A stretch of DNA of 64,000 nucleotides, taken from contig NC_080415.1 of NCBI RefSeq assembly GCF_030265065.1, positions 38,606,001 to 38,670,000 on the forward strand. The letters are read 5' to 3'. The notes beneath the pieces are model-generated. The model was given only the letters and a program-made list of their open reading frames with translations. It ran no database searches and was not told the origin of the DNA. The translations under genes were made by a program, and so were the position numbers. The first letter of the stretch is position 1, and every line of letters starts with the position of its first letter. The DNA is from Corythoichthys intestinalis. Its lineage: Eukaryota > Chordata > Actinopteri > Syngnathiformes > Syngnathidae. Positions 13,526-25,530 of the stretch are shown here, one piece after another.

Positions 13526-14115
13526 TTAAACATTCAGTCTTTTGAGGGCTCTCGCGGGGCGGGCTGTGGGCAGAAAGGTCAGTTTCGGCATCGTTTAGGA
13601 TTATTGTCTGTTTGTGGATTGGACAGGAGGATTTGAGGGTGATGGATTTTGCCAGCTCAGCATCAGAAGGGCTCTTGGAGTCTTGTCAGTCGGGTTATCA
13701 GTTGGATATCGGGCGTTCTCCGGTGTTCCTTGTGTTGGGACGGTGTCCTGCCGTTTGTTCTGGACCGTCAGGGAAAACTGGTTGCGAGAGTTGGTAGTGC
13801 AGACATAGACTTGTAGATGTCAGCGTCAATCTTGCTCAGTCAGTTGCATGACGCACACGTTGGGCTTCTGTGATAAGAAGGCGTCATGTATCTCTTATAC
13901 CCTATACTCTGCTTGTTTTCCTTAAACTATGGTATAAGTGCTATTTATTTTATATTGGGTGTGTTAGAGTAATATAAACAGTCAAACAGTAAATACGATA
14001 TGACGTGATTCTGGCAATCTAGCTAAAAGGTCAGATTCCTTCAATGGCGGACGAGACTCCGGTGTAGTAAAGTCGAAATCCCCTTGAGTCGAGTGCGTCC
14101 TAACCCGGGGACTGC

Positions 14116-14770
14116 ATTTCGATACTTTGTATACCAATAGGCTATGGATTTCCACCCGCAAAGAAAAAATATATTCGTTTAAAACGGTGAACAAACAGGT
14201 TGCCAGCATAATATTATATTATAAACATTGTGTGCCACCATAAATTGTCTATGTCCCAACTTTCATCACTACTTGCCACCACATTTTTACCACTGGAAGC
14301 TGAAGCACTGAGTCAGAAAATGAGGTCTGTGCAGAAATATAACCCTTTTCACGATGTTAGATTGAGATTCTAGCCGTGCTTGTGGTTCACAGTGTGAAAC
14401 GTATAGTCTCCATGGGATCGGATGTAGAAATTAGAACAAAAATTAATCTCCTTTCATTCAGAACTAATTGCACTGTTTGCTAATTCTGATTAATGGAATG
14501 GCAAATGACGTAAAAGGGAGGATATGGAAACCATTATCACTTGAAAAAGCATACATGGAGTTTGGAAAACCAAAGAAAAAAAATAATTGCATTGGACAGA
14601 TGTCACAAATTGGTTTACACGCTATCTCTTTGAAATCTTCTCTTTTAAGACTCCATCAATCGTTCATTCGCTGCCAACCCCTCCCACTTCAAATGTTTTT
14701 TTGTTTTTTTTTTAATAGTATCGTTATAGCATCGGCCAATACCACATGGCCAGGTATCGGGAGCTCAAAA
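14116..14770. other. No gene or repeat recognised
   Basis: AT-rich intergenic DNA without a convincing coding frame or a match to other parts of the window. Confidence 0.3.
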
Positions 14771-14775
14771 ATGCA

Positions 14776-15570
14776 GCAGGGGCGAGAACCAAATGTGGCA
14801 ATTGCCATGTAGCAAAAAAATGGCACGTGGCAAAGAAAAAATGCCACATGGCAAAATCCATTTTGCCACACGGGGAAAAAAATGCCACATGGCCAAATCT
14901 ATTTTGCCACATGGCAAAAAAAAATGCCACATGGCAAAAAAAAAAATGCCACATGGCAAAAAATACCACTTGGCAAAAAAATGACACAAAATCCATTATG
15001 TTACATGGCAAAAAATGCCACGTGCCAAAAAATAATGCCACATGGCAAAATCCATTTTGCCACATGGCAAAAAATACCACGTGGCAAAAAAATGACACAA
15101 AATCCATTATGTTACATGGCAAAAAAATGCCACGTGCCAAAAAATAATGCCACATTGCAAAATCCATTTTGCCACATGGCAAAAAAATACCACGTGGCAT
15201 AAAAAATGCCACATGGCAAAATCCATTATGTCACATGGCAAAAAAATGCCACGTGGCAAAAAATAATGCCACATTGCAAAATCCATTTTGCCACATGGCA
15301 AAAAAATACCACGTGGCATAAAAAATGCCACATGGCAAAATCCATTATGTCACATGGCAAAAAAATGCCACGTGGCAAAAAATGCCACATAGTAAAATCC
15401 ATTTTGCCACATGGCAAAAAAAATGCCATATGGCAAAATCCATTTTGCCACATGGCAAAAAAATGCCACCTGGCAAAATCCATTTTGCCACACGGCAAAT
15501 GCCATTTTGCCACATGGCAAAAAAAAAAAAAAATGCCACATGGCAAATACCACTTTTTGTCTGTCACTGT
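14776..15570. repeat. Palindrome array 1 (TGCCACRTGGCA type) with inverted ends
   Basis: It is made of alternating blocks of ATGCCACATGGCAAAA and ATCCATTTTGCCACATGGCA. CACGTG and CACATG centres both occur. The left edge (GAGAACCAAATGTGGCAATT) and the right edge (AAATACCACTTTTTGTCTGT) are inverse to each other, as in arrays at 42645-44100 and 47985-48715. All frames here on both strands are artefacts of the repeat. Confidence 0.85.
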
Positions 15571-15899
15571 CCCACCAAAAAGGGTGTCTTCTTCAATGTA
15601 TACAATGAAAAAGTTTGGCCATTGCTGCAATCAATCGTGTTGGTCTGATTAAATTACCATCAGCTTCCAAGAGCGTACTGATTTACCATGCAGAGCCAGG
15701 TCCAAAATGAATATGTCTGACACAATTTCCATCAACTTGTGACCCGAATCAATTAAGATTCAGGCCAAGATTAATTTTCAACTTGAGCCTTCCATCATAA
15801 ATTGAGGCAGGTAAGATGCCTGGCTATCACAGCCAAGTGGTACCGTCTGTCAATCATATGCTAAAATATGTGCTGAGGTAGAGCACTCGTTATTTTTTT

Positions 15900-16145
15900 T
15901 ACCCCCCATGGGTCATGTCCTGGGGGAGAGATCAGAGGCGGAGAGAATTACACGTGTCAGCACCCTATCAGCTGCCAGGAAGAGGTGAACCTGATTATAT
16001 GTTATGGGGCAGTAGTGAGTTCACTATTGCATCAAGAGTGCTGGACCTTACTGTACTGTTTACCCGAGCAAAACTGCCTGCTAGCATGCATACAGTATAC
16101 TGTACTGCATATGACAATAAATGCCATTCTATTCTATTCTATTAA
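15900..16145 (+). mobile_element. Possible 3' end of a LINE-type element
   Basis: The segment ends GACAATAAATGCCATTCTAT followed by a short (ATTCT)n tail, the usual look of the 3' end of a non-LTR element. No reverse transcriptase is present. Bases 15570-15900 hold nothing I recognise. Confidence 0.35.
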
Positions 16146-16267
16146 AAGGAAAATTAATATGTTGCACCTACATGTATCATTTTTTTGCTCCAGATACCAA
16201 TCCAATACCCGGCAGTGTGGTATCGGCTGTTACTGTGCAGGTGCCGCGATTTAATTGAAAAAACGAC

Positions 16268-17175
16268 TAGGCATGTGCCGGTAATAGATTCTGACGGTAA
16301 GATAAACTTAAGCAAAAAAAAAATCATGGTTTCACAGTATTGCAATTACAGCTCTAAGATGTGTTACTTTGAGATTCAAAAATAAATAAAAATTAAAAAC
16401 TTTTTTTCCATTGAACAGGATTTTTATTTTTCAAAACATGAGCAAATTGGAACATAAGTACTATAATGTTAAGTTAAAGTAAATAAAAATAACAAAAAAT
16501 AACTGAAATATTTTAAATAAAATTAAAATAAATGCAGTCCTTTAGGTGAGCGTAAACCCAAAGCCACAGCTCGACATTACCATCAAAAATTGAAATAATT
16601 TTCCTTAAAAAACACGCGTATAACACTTCTATACACATACACACACTCTGTTTCTCAACACACAGTTGCCAGAGAGAAAAAACACATGTTTGACCACCGC
16701 TAGACACACTAAACATGCTGGAGTTAACTCTAATAGCTGGTGGAAAACGTTCATGACAGCGTTTACTAACCTTTAATTTTGTATAAATGCGAAATCATAT
16801 TGGAAGTATTGCCTCCTCGGCAGCCACCCTCCGCAAACATGTCGGTTGGCCCTCCTCAAAGCAGCAGCCGTCTGTAACTTTTCTGTAGCCGAAGTATTCC
16901 TATACCAGCAATTTTGTTTTTTTTCGATGGGGGAAAAAGTTCAGGAGTTTCACCTCCTCCAGCCATCGTGTAGCACAGCTGAGCTGACTCACTAAGACTG
17001 AGCAACAACCAGTGGGGGAGGGTTGAGTCTGTCAGCTGCAAGCGAGGGATTTTCCCTGGATTTTTGGGACATAAAAAAATAGCTACGGACGACATGACGG
17101 AAAAGTTTTGCGGTTTTAAAAAACGTGACATTTTCATACCAGGGTATACCTTGAAACCAGTAATCAGCACACGTC
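16268..17175. mobile_element. hAT-like family L element
   Basis: The left end TAGGCATGTGCCGGTAAT and the right end (inverse of GTGTGCTGATTACTGGTTTC) form imperfect inverted repeats. Both sides carry a GGTTTCA block. The right part is shared, inverted, with 200-440. No transposase frame. Confidence 0.6.
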
Positions 17176-17719
17176 CGCCACCTCTCAGCACTGATGGTAA
17201 GTACAGTATATTACTTATTATCGATCTACTATGTATATCTGGGTTTTCCTCATCAAGTACTATATGTGCGGTCTTCTTTCCTTTGTTGCACTCAGACTTG
17301 TTTGACGTCACTACAGCGCGAGCGTCACTTTTACGTTGGAAAGCGGGGGTTGAATGCCAGTTAACATTACAAGAAGGCAGAGAAAAGGTAAATGGCGCAG
17401 GCTAGGCAGTAACCCCCCCATTAGCTCACTATTAGCCCGCTAGTTTATTGAGCAGCGTTCATTTTCACTGCTTTCCTTGTTGAATTGCCCTAGATTTGGA
17501 CCCTATTTCCCTCGGTGTTATTCTGCAGCCATTAAGGTATGTTTTCGTAAGCAAATATTGCTATTGCAATATATAGCATGCAAAATAAACATGCAACAAG
17601 CTATATGCTATTGATTTACTTTATAGCATTATTGTACGCTCTGTCATGATTGTATTTTCTGATTGTGTGTTCATAGTTTGACGGTGACAAATAAATAAAC
17701 GTCAAGTCGTTCTAAAAAA

Positions 17720-18480
17720 AAAGTTATAATAATTTGATATTAAAACTCTCTTAATGTTTTCATTTTAATAAAATTTTAAACCAAAAATTTAGCTAGTAGC
17801 TTGCCATTGTTGTTGACGTTGCCGGGCGGTGACATCACATGGGTACGCTGCCGTACTTCCATAGTGTCACTCTTTAACTATGTAAAGTAGTGATTTAAAT
17901 ATACCACAAGATGTCAATGGCGAGTTTTGAATCAATTCGAGATCAAGCCAATGAGTGCGTTTTGTCCCCCGACTAACGCCGTAGTTTCCTTTTTAGTGCG
18001 GGTCCGTTGTGCCTTATGTTCAATTGTATTTTGTCTACACAACATACAAGACTCTTGGTAATGGCTCCCAGCATCATAGTATGTATATTGTGACTAAATA
18101 TTGCTGTCCAGTGTATTTGTTGAGCTAAACGAGTTGCTAAAATGTTTAGAGTTTGACCAAAGTCTGGGTAAGTTTTATGTTTATTTTGCATATCTACTTT
18201 GTTAGTGAATGCCAGTTCTCTTTGCATTGTTATTTAACTGTGTTAGAACAGGGCCTCATTAATGCAGAACGAAGCACTTTTCTTTTTGTGAACATTATTT
18301 TTTGATATATTCTTTTTGTTGTATTTTCACTATATGAGATTTATGTTCAATTGTATGTGGTGAAGAAGGAGTTGACGAAGCTTATACCAATAAACGGCGC
18401 GGTCCGAGCTACCAATCTTAACGCCTGTGTCCACTCACCTTTCTCTGCCTCTTAGATGTCAATAAGCAAAATAAGGCGTC
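17720..18480. mobile_element. Long-form family C (hAT-like) fragment
   Basis: It shares GGGCGGTGACATCACA, GTAGTGATTTAAATA and CAAGCCAATGAGTGCGTTTT with both arms of the inverted structure at 63000-64000. It also shares AAAACTCTCTTAATGTTTTC-type blocks with the 630-bp elements at 22125, 26527 and 62220, so it is a longer relative of them. Confidence 0.55.
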
Positions 18481-18639
18481 ATTATAATTTGTTGGGCAGA
18501 AAATTATACAAATAGCCAGCCTAATACATTTATTCGTTTTCCGTGTCGCTTATTCACCGGGAAGCAAGCTTCGGGAGAAACATCTGATAAGTCTGATAAA
18601 TCTGAGAACACGGGCAGGATGAGCAACATCATTAGTTAG

Positions 18640-19130
18640 AAATAGCAATTTCTTGAGAAATTACTCTGAGTCTTTGTTGTGCGGAGATACAGATCTTAGC
18701 CTGCGCAGATTTGTTTGGGGACATTTCAGGGCCAATATCAGGTCACTTCCTGTTGGTCATAAAAGGTCACTTCCCGTAGATTTGGGTACATTTCGGGGAC
18801 ATGTCCAGGTCATATCAGGTCATTTTGGGACATTTGGAGGGGCATGTCCTGGTCATATTAGGTCATTTTGGGACATTTGGAGGGGCATGTCCTGGTCATC
18901 TTAGGTCATTTTGGGGACATTTAGGGGGTTGTCCTAGTCATATCAGGTCACTTGGGGACATTTGGGGGACACGTCCTATTGATATCTGGTCATTTCCTGT
19001 TGATAAGGGGACATTTGTTTGTTTTTTGCCATTGAAAATGACTGGGAAATTTGGACATCCATGGCCTGGAATTTTTAATGTCCAAATTATGTGATTTGGT
19101 CAAAAATTGAAGGAGTAAAAAAATTATTTT
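18640..19130 (+). repeat. Composite family B, copy with a short GGACATGTCC-type array
   Basis: Head block GCAATTTCTTGAGAAATTAC is followed by four or five units of about 55 bp (GGGACATTTGGAGGGGCATG, TCCTGGTCATATYAGGTCAT). The tail TGGAATTTTTAATGT is shared with 48790-48830. Confidence 0.65.
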
Positions 19131-20119
19131 TCCAAAAATCAGTGAAAATTCGGTGTTTACGGGCAAACGGAATTTTTCGGGGTCGTTTGATAAATTCCCT
19201 GAGTCGCATGAAAATTCCGGTCGTTTCGATTTTCGAACGGTGCTGACTGGTCAAACGGCTCAGGCTGTGCGGCGCGTCGGAGAAATCCCATTTCCAAAAA
19301 CAAAAAAACAGAATAACACTATCTGGGTCTTAAAAGACCCGGATAAAAAATAAATCAGACATTCTAAGCAGTTACTCACTATGTTACTCATTACTTAAGT
19401 ATTCTTTTCAACAAATACTTTTTTTATTTGTACTTGAGTAAATTTTTGGATGACTACTTGAGAAAAAATTTGGGCTACTCTACCCACTTCTGCATGCGAA
19501 TGAAAAAACAACATTAGCACAGAACTGACAACTAATCAAACATGATAAACAGAAATCAAGGTAATAAAAGACAAAGTGAGCAGACACTGGACAAGGTACG
19601 AGTGGCTGATTGGTTCAAACAAGGAAAAGGGCTGACAAGAAGAGGCACAAATTAAGAAGGCTTTCTATAAATGCCAACCAAAGCCACAGTAAAACCTATT
19701 AATTTTTGGAAATAATGAACATTTTTGTACCATTAAAAGTAAAAAAACGAAGCAGGCTACATTCTACAGTTCCTCTTGCTGTAAGCAACTCCTAGTTACA
19801 GTATTGAGAGCGCTAATTACGCGAAATATGAAGACAGAACGTATGACCCGCTGTTCATTAGTGTGAATAAAAAATGTATATTTGCTAGTTTATAGAAAAC
19901 AACCTGTCAGCAAAATGAGCTGTCCTCAAGCCAAAAACAAAAATCTACAACTGAGAAAAAAAAAAATGTGTAGATGGGCTGCTGGGGAAAATCAAGTAAA
20001 ATAATGACCAGTTGAAGTTTGGCTTGTCACAGGAAACATATTTAGCTAGTTAAGTATTTGTGAACACTAGTGCATAATATCCCATCGTGCCCCTTGTTAT
20101 ATTTTTAAACAAATAATAA
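19131..20119. other. No gene recognised
   Basis: AT-rich sequence with no convincing coding frame. The part at about 19370-19490 (TACTTAAGTATTC, ACTTGAGTAAATTTTTGGAT) looks like hAT-type terminal debris. Confidence 0.3.
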
Positions 20120-20390
20120 TTACAAGAAACTGCAATTCCTGGAGAAATTACCATGGGCCTTTGCTGTGGTAGATACAGATCTATTAGATCACTTTCTGTT
20201 GATTTGGGGACATTTCGGGGACACTTCCTGTTGATATTAAGTCACTTCAGGTTGATATTTTGACGTACATGGCCGTCAATGGCGTGGACATGCATGGCTG
20301 TCAATGGCATCGACCTACTTTGACGCCAGTTCAATGCCAGTGGGCTGTAATGGCTAAAAATCAAAACCACAAGTTTCTCTGCCATTGAAA
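20120..20390 (+). repeat. Composite family B fragment
   Basis: Head AACTGCAATTCCTGGAGAAA and the block GGACATGCATGGCTGTCAAT match 47508-47700. It runs directly into a family A copy. Confidence 0.6.
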
Positions 20391-21475
20391 ATGAAGGAAT
20401 CTGACCTTTTAGCCAAATTGCCGGAATCACGCCAGCCGAACCGCCAGACTGGCGCAGCTCCAACTACCCAGGCCGGCGGGACTCCGACAACCCGGCCAAA
20501 AGGCCAAACTCCGCGCATTCACCTTAGTCTTACCCTAACTCCATTTTTAAAGCTGGAAAAAGGCTTCGAAACAGAAGTTGACAATTTATTCTGAGTCGAC
20601 GTCAATCATACAGCACAGAGGGACCCAGGTGAGGATTAAGGGTCACCATATCCCAGTGGTCCCCAAACTATTCCACATAGGGTCGCAGAGGGTGCAGGAT
20701 TTTGTTCCAACAAAACAAGAAGACACCTTTGCACCAATCTGGTATTTTACAAGTGTTATCAGTTGATTGCAGTCAGGTGCTACTTGTTTTAGCAAAAACC
20801 TCATTGGTTAAACTGTCTGTGCTCGATCGGTATGAACAAAAACCAGGACCTACAGCGGCCCTTGAAGACTGGTTTGGAGACCCCTGGCATATCACAAGTC
20901 AACAAAACTTTCCCGAGAAAAAATGGCAACGATTAGTTAAACATTCAGTCTTGCGGGCAGGCTGTTGGCATAAGAAGGGTGTATTTGGGCATTGTTTAGG
21001 ATTATTGTCTGTTTGTGGATTGGACAGGAGGATTCGGGAGTTACTGTTGTCAGGGCAATGAGGGTTGTGGATTTTGCCACCTCAGCTTCAAAGGGTCTCT
21101 TGAAGTCATGTTATCAGTTGGATATCGGGCGTTCTCCAATGATACTTGTGTTGGGACAAGGCGTCCCGCCATTTGTTCAGGACTGTCCGGTAGAACTGAT
21201 TTCGAGATGGTGGTGCACATGTGGGCTTGTCAGCGTCAATCTTGCTCAGTCAGTTGCATGACGCACACGTTAGGCTTTCGTCATAAGAAGGCGTCATGTA
21301 TCTCTTATGTCCTATATTCTGCTTGTTTTCCTTAAACTATGGTAAAAGTGCTATTTATTTTATATTGGGTGTGTTAAAGTATACCAACATGCAAACATTA
21401 AATATGAGAAATGATACTATTCACTATTCCTGATTGATAATATTAAGTGTGTTAGAATAATGAAGTTAGACGGTG
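20391..21475 (+). mobile_element. Family A element, copy 3 (left end missing), with a nested MITE
   Basis: It starts at the internal GAAGGAATCTGACCTTTTAG and continues to the usual 3' part ending near AAATATGAGAAATGATACTA. It is interrupted at 20654-20886. Confidence 0.65.
20654..20886 (+). mobile_element. hAT-type MITE (family N) nested in family A
   Basis: Ends CAGTGGTCCCCAAACTA and TGGTTTGGAGACCCCTG are inverse. The flanks CCATATCC and GCATATCA are an imperfect 8-bp target duplication. A minus-strand copy lies at about 35770-36012. Confidence 0.7.
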
Positions 21476-21484
21476 CCTACAAGA

Positions 21485-22115
21485 AAAGATACTATCTCCT
21501 TCAAAAATGAATGGGAAATTTGGACACACATTGCTGTCAATGGCATGGATGTGCATGGCTGTCAGTGGCATCAAATGACTTGTGTGCCAGTTGAATGTCA
21601 ATGGGCTTTAATAGTAAGTGTATAGTCAAAAATCAAAACCATTCATGTTTTTCTGTGATTGACAAAGAAAATTTGGACGTACATTCCCGTCAATGTCATA
21701 GACTTGCATGGCTGTTAATGGCATCCCCATTTTAGGATCATTTCTTGTTGATATCAGGTAATTTCCTCTTGAAATTTTGACTTATATGGCCATCAGTGGC
21801 ATCAACTTACATATACGTCAATGGAATCCAAGTACATTGGCATGAAAAGAAGCGACATGTATGGCCGTCAATGGCAAAGACATATGGCTGTTAATCGCAT
21901 GGACTTACATGGGTGTCATTTGAATGTCAATGGGCTGTAATGGTAAGTTTTTGGTCAACAATCACAACCACTCATGTTTTTCTGCCATTTAAAATGAAGG
22001 GGAAATTTGGGCCATTAGAAACGAATGGGAACATTTTTGGCAAATTCTGTATAGAACTTTTATGCCCCTGACCTACCTGCAGTTTATGACTTATGTGAAT
22101 TGGATAAAAATTGTA
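21485..22115 (+). repeat. Composite family B, GTCAATGGCATGGAC-rich segment
   Basis: Repeated blocks read TTGGACGTACATTCCCGTCA, ATGGCATGGACTTGCATGGC and TTTTTCTGCCATTTAAAATG. The stretch ends AATTGGATAAAAATTGTAGG and continues as family B debris after the insertion at 22125-22759. Confidence 0.6.
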
Positions 22116-22124
22116 GGGCTAGGT

Positions 22125-22759
22125 TAGGGCTGTCAAAATTATCGCGTTAACGGGCGGTAATTAATTGTTTTTAATTAATCACGTTAAAATATTTGACGCA
22201 ATTAACACACACGCCCCGCTCAAACGGATTAAAATGACAGCACAGTGCAATGTCCACTTGTTACTTGTGTTTTTTGGAGTTTTGTCGCCCTCTGCTGGCG
22301 CTTGGGTACGACTGATTTTATGGGCTTAAGCACCCATGAGCATTGTATAATTATTGACATCAACAATGGCGGGCTACTAGTTTATTTTTTAATTGAAAAT
22401 TTTACTAATTTTAATAAAACGAAAACATTAAGAGGGGTTTTAATATAAAAATTTTATAACTTGTACTAACATTTATCTTTTAAGAACTACAAGTCTTTCT
22501 ATCCATGAATCGCTTTAACAGAATGTTAATACTGTTAATGCCATCTTGTTGATTTATTGTTATAATAAATAAATACAGTACTTATGTACCGTATGTTGAA
22601 TGTATATATCCATCTTGTGTCTTATCTTTCCATTCCAACAATAACTTACAGAAAAATATGGCATATTTTATAGATGGTTTGAATTGTGATTAATTACGAT
22701 TAATTAATTTTTAAGCTGTAATTAACTCGCTTAAAAATTTTAATCGTTTGACAGCCTTA
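22125..22759 (+). mobile_element. Family C MITE (hAT-type), copy 1
   Basis: Ends TAGGGCTGTCAAA and TTTGACAGCCTTA are inverted repeats. Flanks GGCTAGGT (22117-22124) and GGCTAGAT (22760-22767) are a near-perfect 8-bp target duplication. Confidence 0.85.
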
Positions 22760-22899
22760 GGCTAGATACATTGTAAAAAAAGATTTTTTTAAAAATTGGC
22801 CCAAAAAAAAAATTGGCACAAATGGTCATTTAGGGAGGGGGGGGGGTCATTCAAAAAAATTCCCTCACGGTTTGGGGCTTAACATAGATGCTTTTGCAT

Positions 22900-23610
22900 T
22901 ACACGCAAAGCAACCATAAATAATCATAATGTTCGAAAATCCATTAATTTATGTAGAACAAGTCATGTTTAAAGCATTTTGCGAACCATAATGGTGGCTA
23001 TTGTCAATTTTATTCATATTAGCTGAGTTGAATATGGAACTGTGCACAATTGTTTGGATATATTCTATTAAAGGACCTTGAATTCTTTTGAAACTGTCTA
23101 GCTGAACCAGATTAATAAGGCTCTGTGTACGGTCTCATTTCATTAGCAGTGAATAACAAACACACATGCCACGCTCACACACACATACACACACACCGGG
23201 GGAGGAAAGGTATGCGACGTGCTAGTATCGTGCTGACATGGTTGAGCCCACAGTATGTGTCAAACGGTGAGCGCAACCCACCTATGATGGGCAAAGTCTG
23301 AAAGAACAGTACAATAAAATCCTCCCGGCGATTGTGCTTCAACGAATAATAGGCTGCTTGACGTGGATTGATTGCAATCTATTGGCAAGCTTGATCAGGA
23401 GGGCTTTACAAAGTCTCTCTGAGCACTTTTATCCGGAAGGCTGTGGGAAAATATCAGCCTTGTAAGAGCTAGTTACACATGTTCACCTTGAGAAAATAAC
23501 ACAATGAAACCATACTTATTGTAGAGCTCAATAGAGAAAGTCTAATGTGCTATACTTTGCCAAAAATGTTCAATGCTCACGGATTTTTTATTTTAGGCTA
23601 ACACCTGACT
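22900..23610. other. No gene or repeat recognised
   Basis: Balanced sequence without coding frames and without matches in the window. It is a candidate for conserved non-coding DNA. Confidence 0.3.
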
Positions 23611-23611
23611 T

Positions 23612-23708
23612 CATTATAAAGGTTTATTGATATTAACTCTTTCAGCTACAGTGGACAAAACTTGACCTTTAACCCATTACAGAGATAGTAACTATTTTTG
23701 GTTTTGTA
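23612..23708 (+). repeat. Left copy of a ~95-bp flanking direct repeat
   Basis: The sequence TTTATTGATATTAACTCTTT ... ACAGAGATAGTAACTATTTT recurs at 24769-24868 with few changes, on the other side of the hAT-like element. Confidence 0.75.
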
Positions 23709-24610
23709 TAGGGTTGTTCCGATCATGTTTTTTGCTCCCGATCCGATCCCGATCGTTTTAGTTTTAGTATCTGCCGATCCCGATATTTCCCGATCCGATT
23801 GCTTTTTTTTGCTCCGGATTCAATTCCAATGATTCATTCGATAATTTTTCCCGATCATATACATTTTGGCAATGCATTAAGAAAAAAATGAATAAAACTC
23901 AGACGAATATAAACATTCAACATACAGTACATAAGTACTGTATTTGTTTATTATGACAATAAATCCTCAAGATGGCATTTACATTATTAACATTCTTTCT
24001 GTGAGAGGGATCCACGGATAGAAAGACTTGTAATTCTTAAAGGATAAATGTGACTTTGTATATTATGACTAAATATTGCCATCTAGTGTATTTGTTGAGC
24101 TTTCGGTAAATGATACTGTAGCCATTTAACTTCTGGCCAAATGCATGATGGGAAGTGCAACCATGACTGTGCGTCGTGGTACCAATTGATATATCTTCTC
24201 TGCGTTGGGCAATAACATAGGGTGTTAAGAAAAAGATCAACTACTACCTTTCTTCCCCACATTGCTTCCCACGATTATTCTAATTGTTGGGAGAGGGATT
24301 GTAAGGCTTTAGCCAATTAAAAAAAGGCTCCAAAGACTGCCAAAATTTACTCTACTCATTTTACGCTGCCTTTTAGCTCCATATACTGTATGGGTAAAAC
24401 GGCGCCATTATAGATTGAATGCAACAATGCGTGAGTGGGTCGTGCTGCGCATGCGTTAATTGCGTTAAATATTGTAACGTGATAAATGTAAAAAAATATT
24501 AATTCTCATAAATTTGATAACCCTACCTTAAGCTTAAACTAAAGACTCTGGAAGAGTATAACACATTATGTCTGTAACGTTAAATACAACTAGAAAACGA
24601 TTTGATAAAA

Positions 24611-24664
<54 letters not shown>

Positions 24665-24767
24665 TTAAAAAAAGGCATGTCCGATATTTTTTTGCCGATT
24701 CCGATACTTTGAAAATGACGTGATCGGAAACAATCGATCGGGATGCAGATCGATCGGGACATCTCTA
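23709..24767. mobile_element. hAT-like element (CCGATC-type ends)
   Basis: The left end TAGGGTTGTTCCGATCATG and the right end CGATCGGGACATCTCTA are inverse. The 24612-24664 segment is an (AT)n run. The middle (about 23930-24510) is related to family C. No target duplication is seen directly at the ends; instead about 95 bp of flank is duplicated. Confidence 0.75.
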
Positions 24768-24768
24768 T

Positions 24769-24868
24769 TATAAAGCTTTATTGATATCAACCCTTTCAGC
24801 TACAGTGCACAAAACTTGGCACTTGACATTTAACCCATTACAGAGCTAGTACCTATTTTTGGGTTTGT
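24769..24868 (+). repeat. Right copy of the ~95-bp flanking direct repeat
   Basis: Partner of 23612-23708 (TTTATTGATATCAACCCTTT ... ACAGAGCTAGTACCTATTTT). It carries a few extra bases (GGCACTTGAC) that the left copy lacks. Confidence 0.75.
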
Positions 24869-24896
24869 ATATTCAGTGCAGGTAGTCCCCGGGTTA

Positions 24897-25526
24897 CGAT
24901 GTACGCTAGAGAGCATTTGGATGATCCAGAAGAGGACTGGGAGAACGTGTTATGGTCAGATGAAACCAAAATAGAACTTTTTGGTAGAAACACAGGTTCT
25001 CGTGTTTGGAGCAGAAAGAATACTGAATTGCATCCGAAGAACACCATACCCACTGTGAAGCATGGGGGTGAAAACATCATGCTTTGGGGCTGTTTTTCTG
25101 CAAAGGGACCAGGACGACTGATCTGTGTAAAGGAAAGAATGAATGGGGCCATGTATCGAGAAATTTTGAGTGAAAATCTTCCATCCATCAGCAAGGGCAT
25201 TCAAGATGAGACTTGGCTGGGTCTTTTAGCATGACAGTGATCCTAAACACACAGCCAGGGCATCAAAGGAGTGGCTTCGTAAGAAGCATTTCAAAGTCCT
25301 GGAGTGGCCTAGCCAGTCTCTAGATCTCAACCCCATAGAAAATCTGTGGAGGGAGTTGCAAGTCTGTGTTGCCCAACGATAGCCCCAAAACATCACTGCT
25401 GTAGAGGAGATCTGCATGGAGGAATGGGCCAAAATACCAGCAACAGTGTGTGAAAAGCTTGTGAAGAGTTACAGAAAACATTTGGCCTCCGTTATTGCCA
25501 ACAAAGTGGACATAACAAAGTATTGA
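24897..25526 (+). pseudogene. Tc1-like transposase, C-terminal two thirds
   Basis: The segment starts abruptly after a 20-bp family A end and lacks the DNA-binding half. The triad is visible: [21 protein letters not shown] and [14 protein letters not shown] frame change near 25230 and a stop in VAQR*PQN near 25380 break it. The C-terminus reads KVDITKY and a stop. Confidence 0.85.
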
Positions 25527-25530
25527 GATG

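Larger units (their letters stand above)
10374..14115 (+). mobile_element. Family A element, copy 2, with both ends and two piggyBac insertions
   Basis: The left end is CAGGTAGTCCCCGG and the right end is its inverse (TAACCCGGGGACT at about 14101). Just inside, GAAGGAATCTGACCTTT (left) is mirrored by AGGTCAGATTCCTTC (right). Family A is therefore a terminal-inverted-repeat DNA element. Removing the insertions at 10560-10854 and 11032-13525 restores a sequence colinear with copies 1 and 4. Confidence 0.75.
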
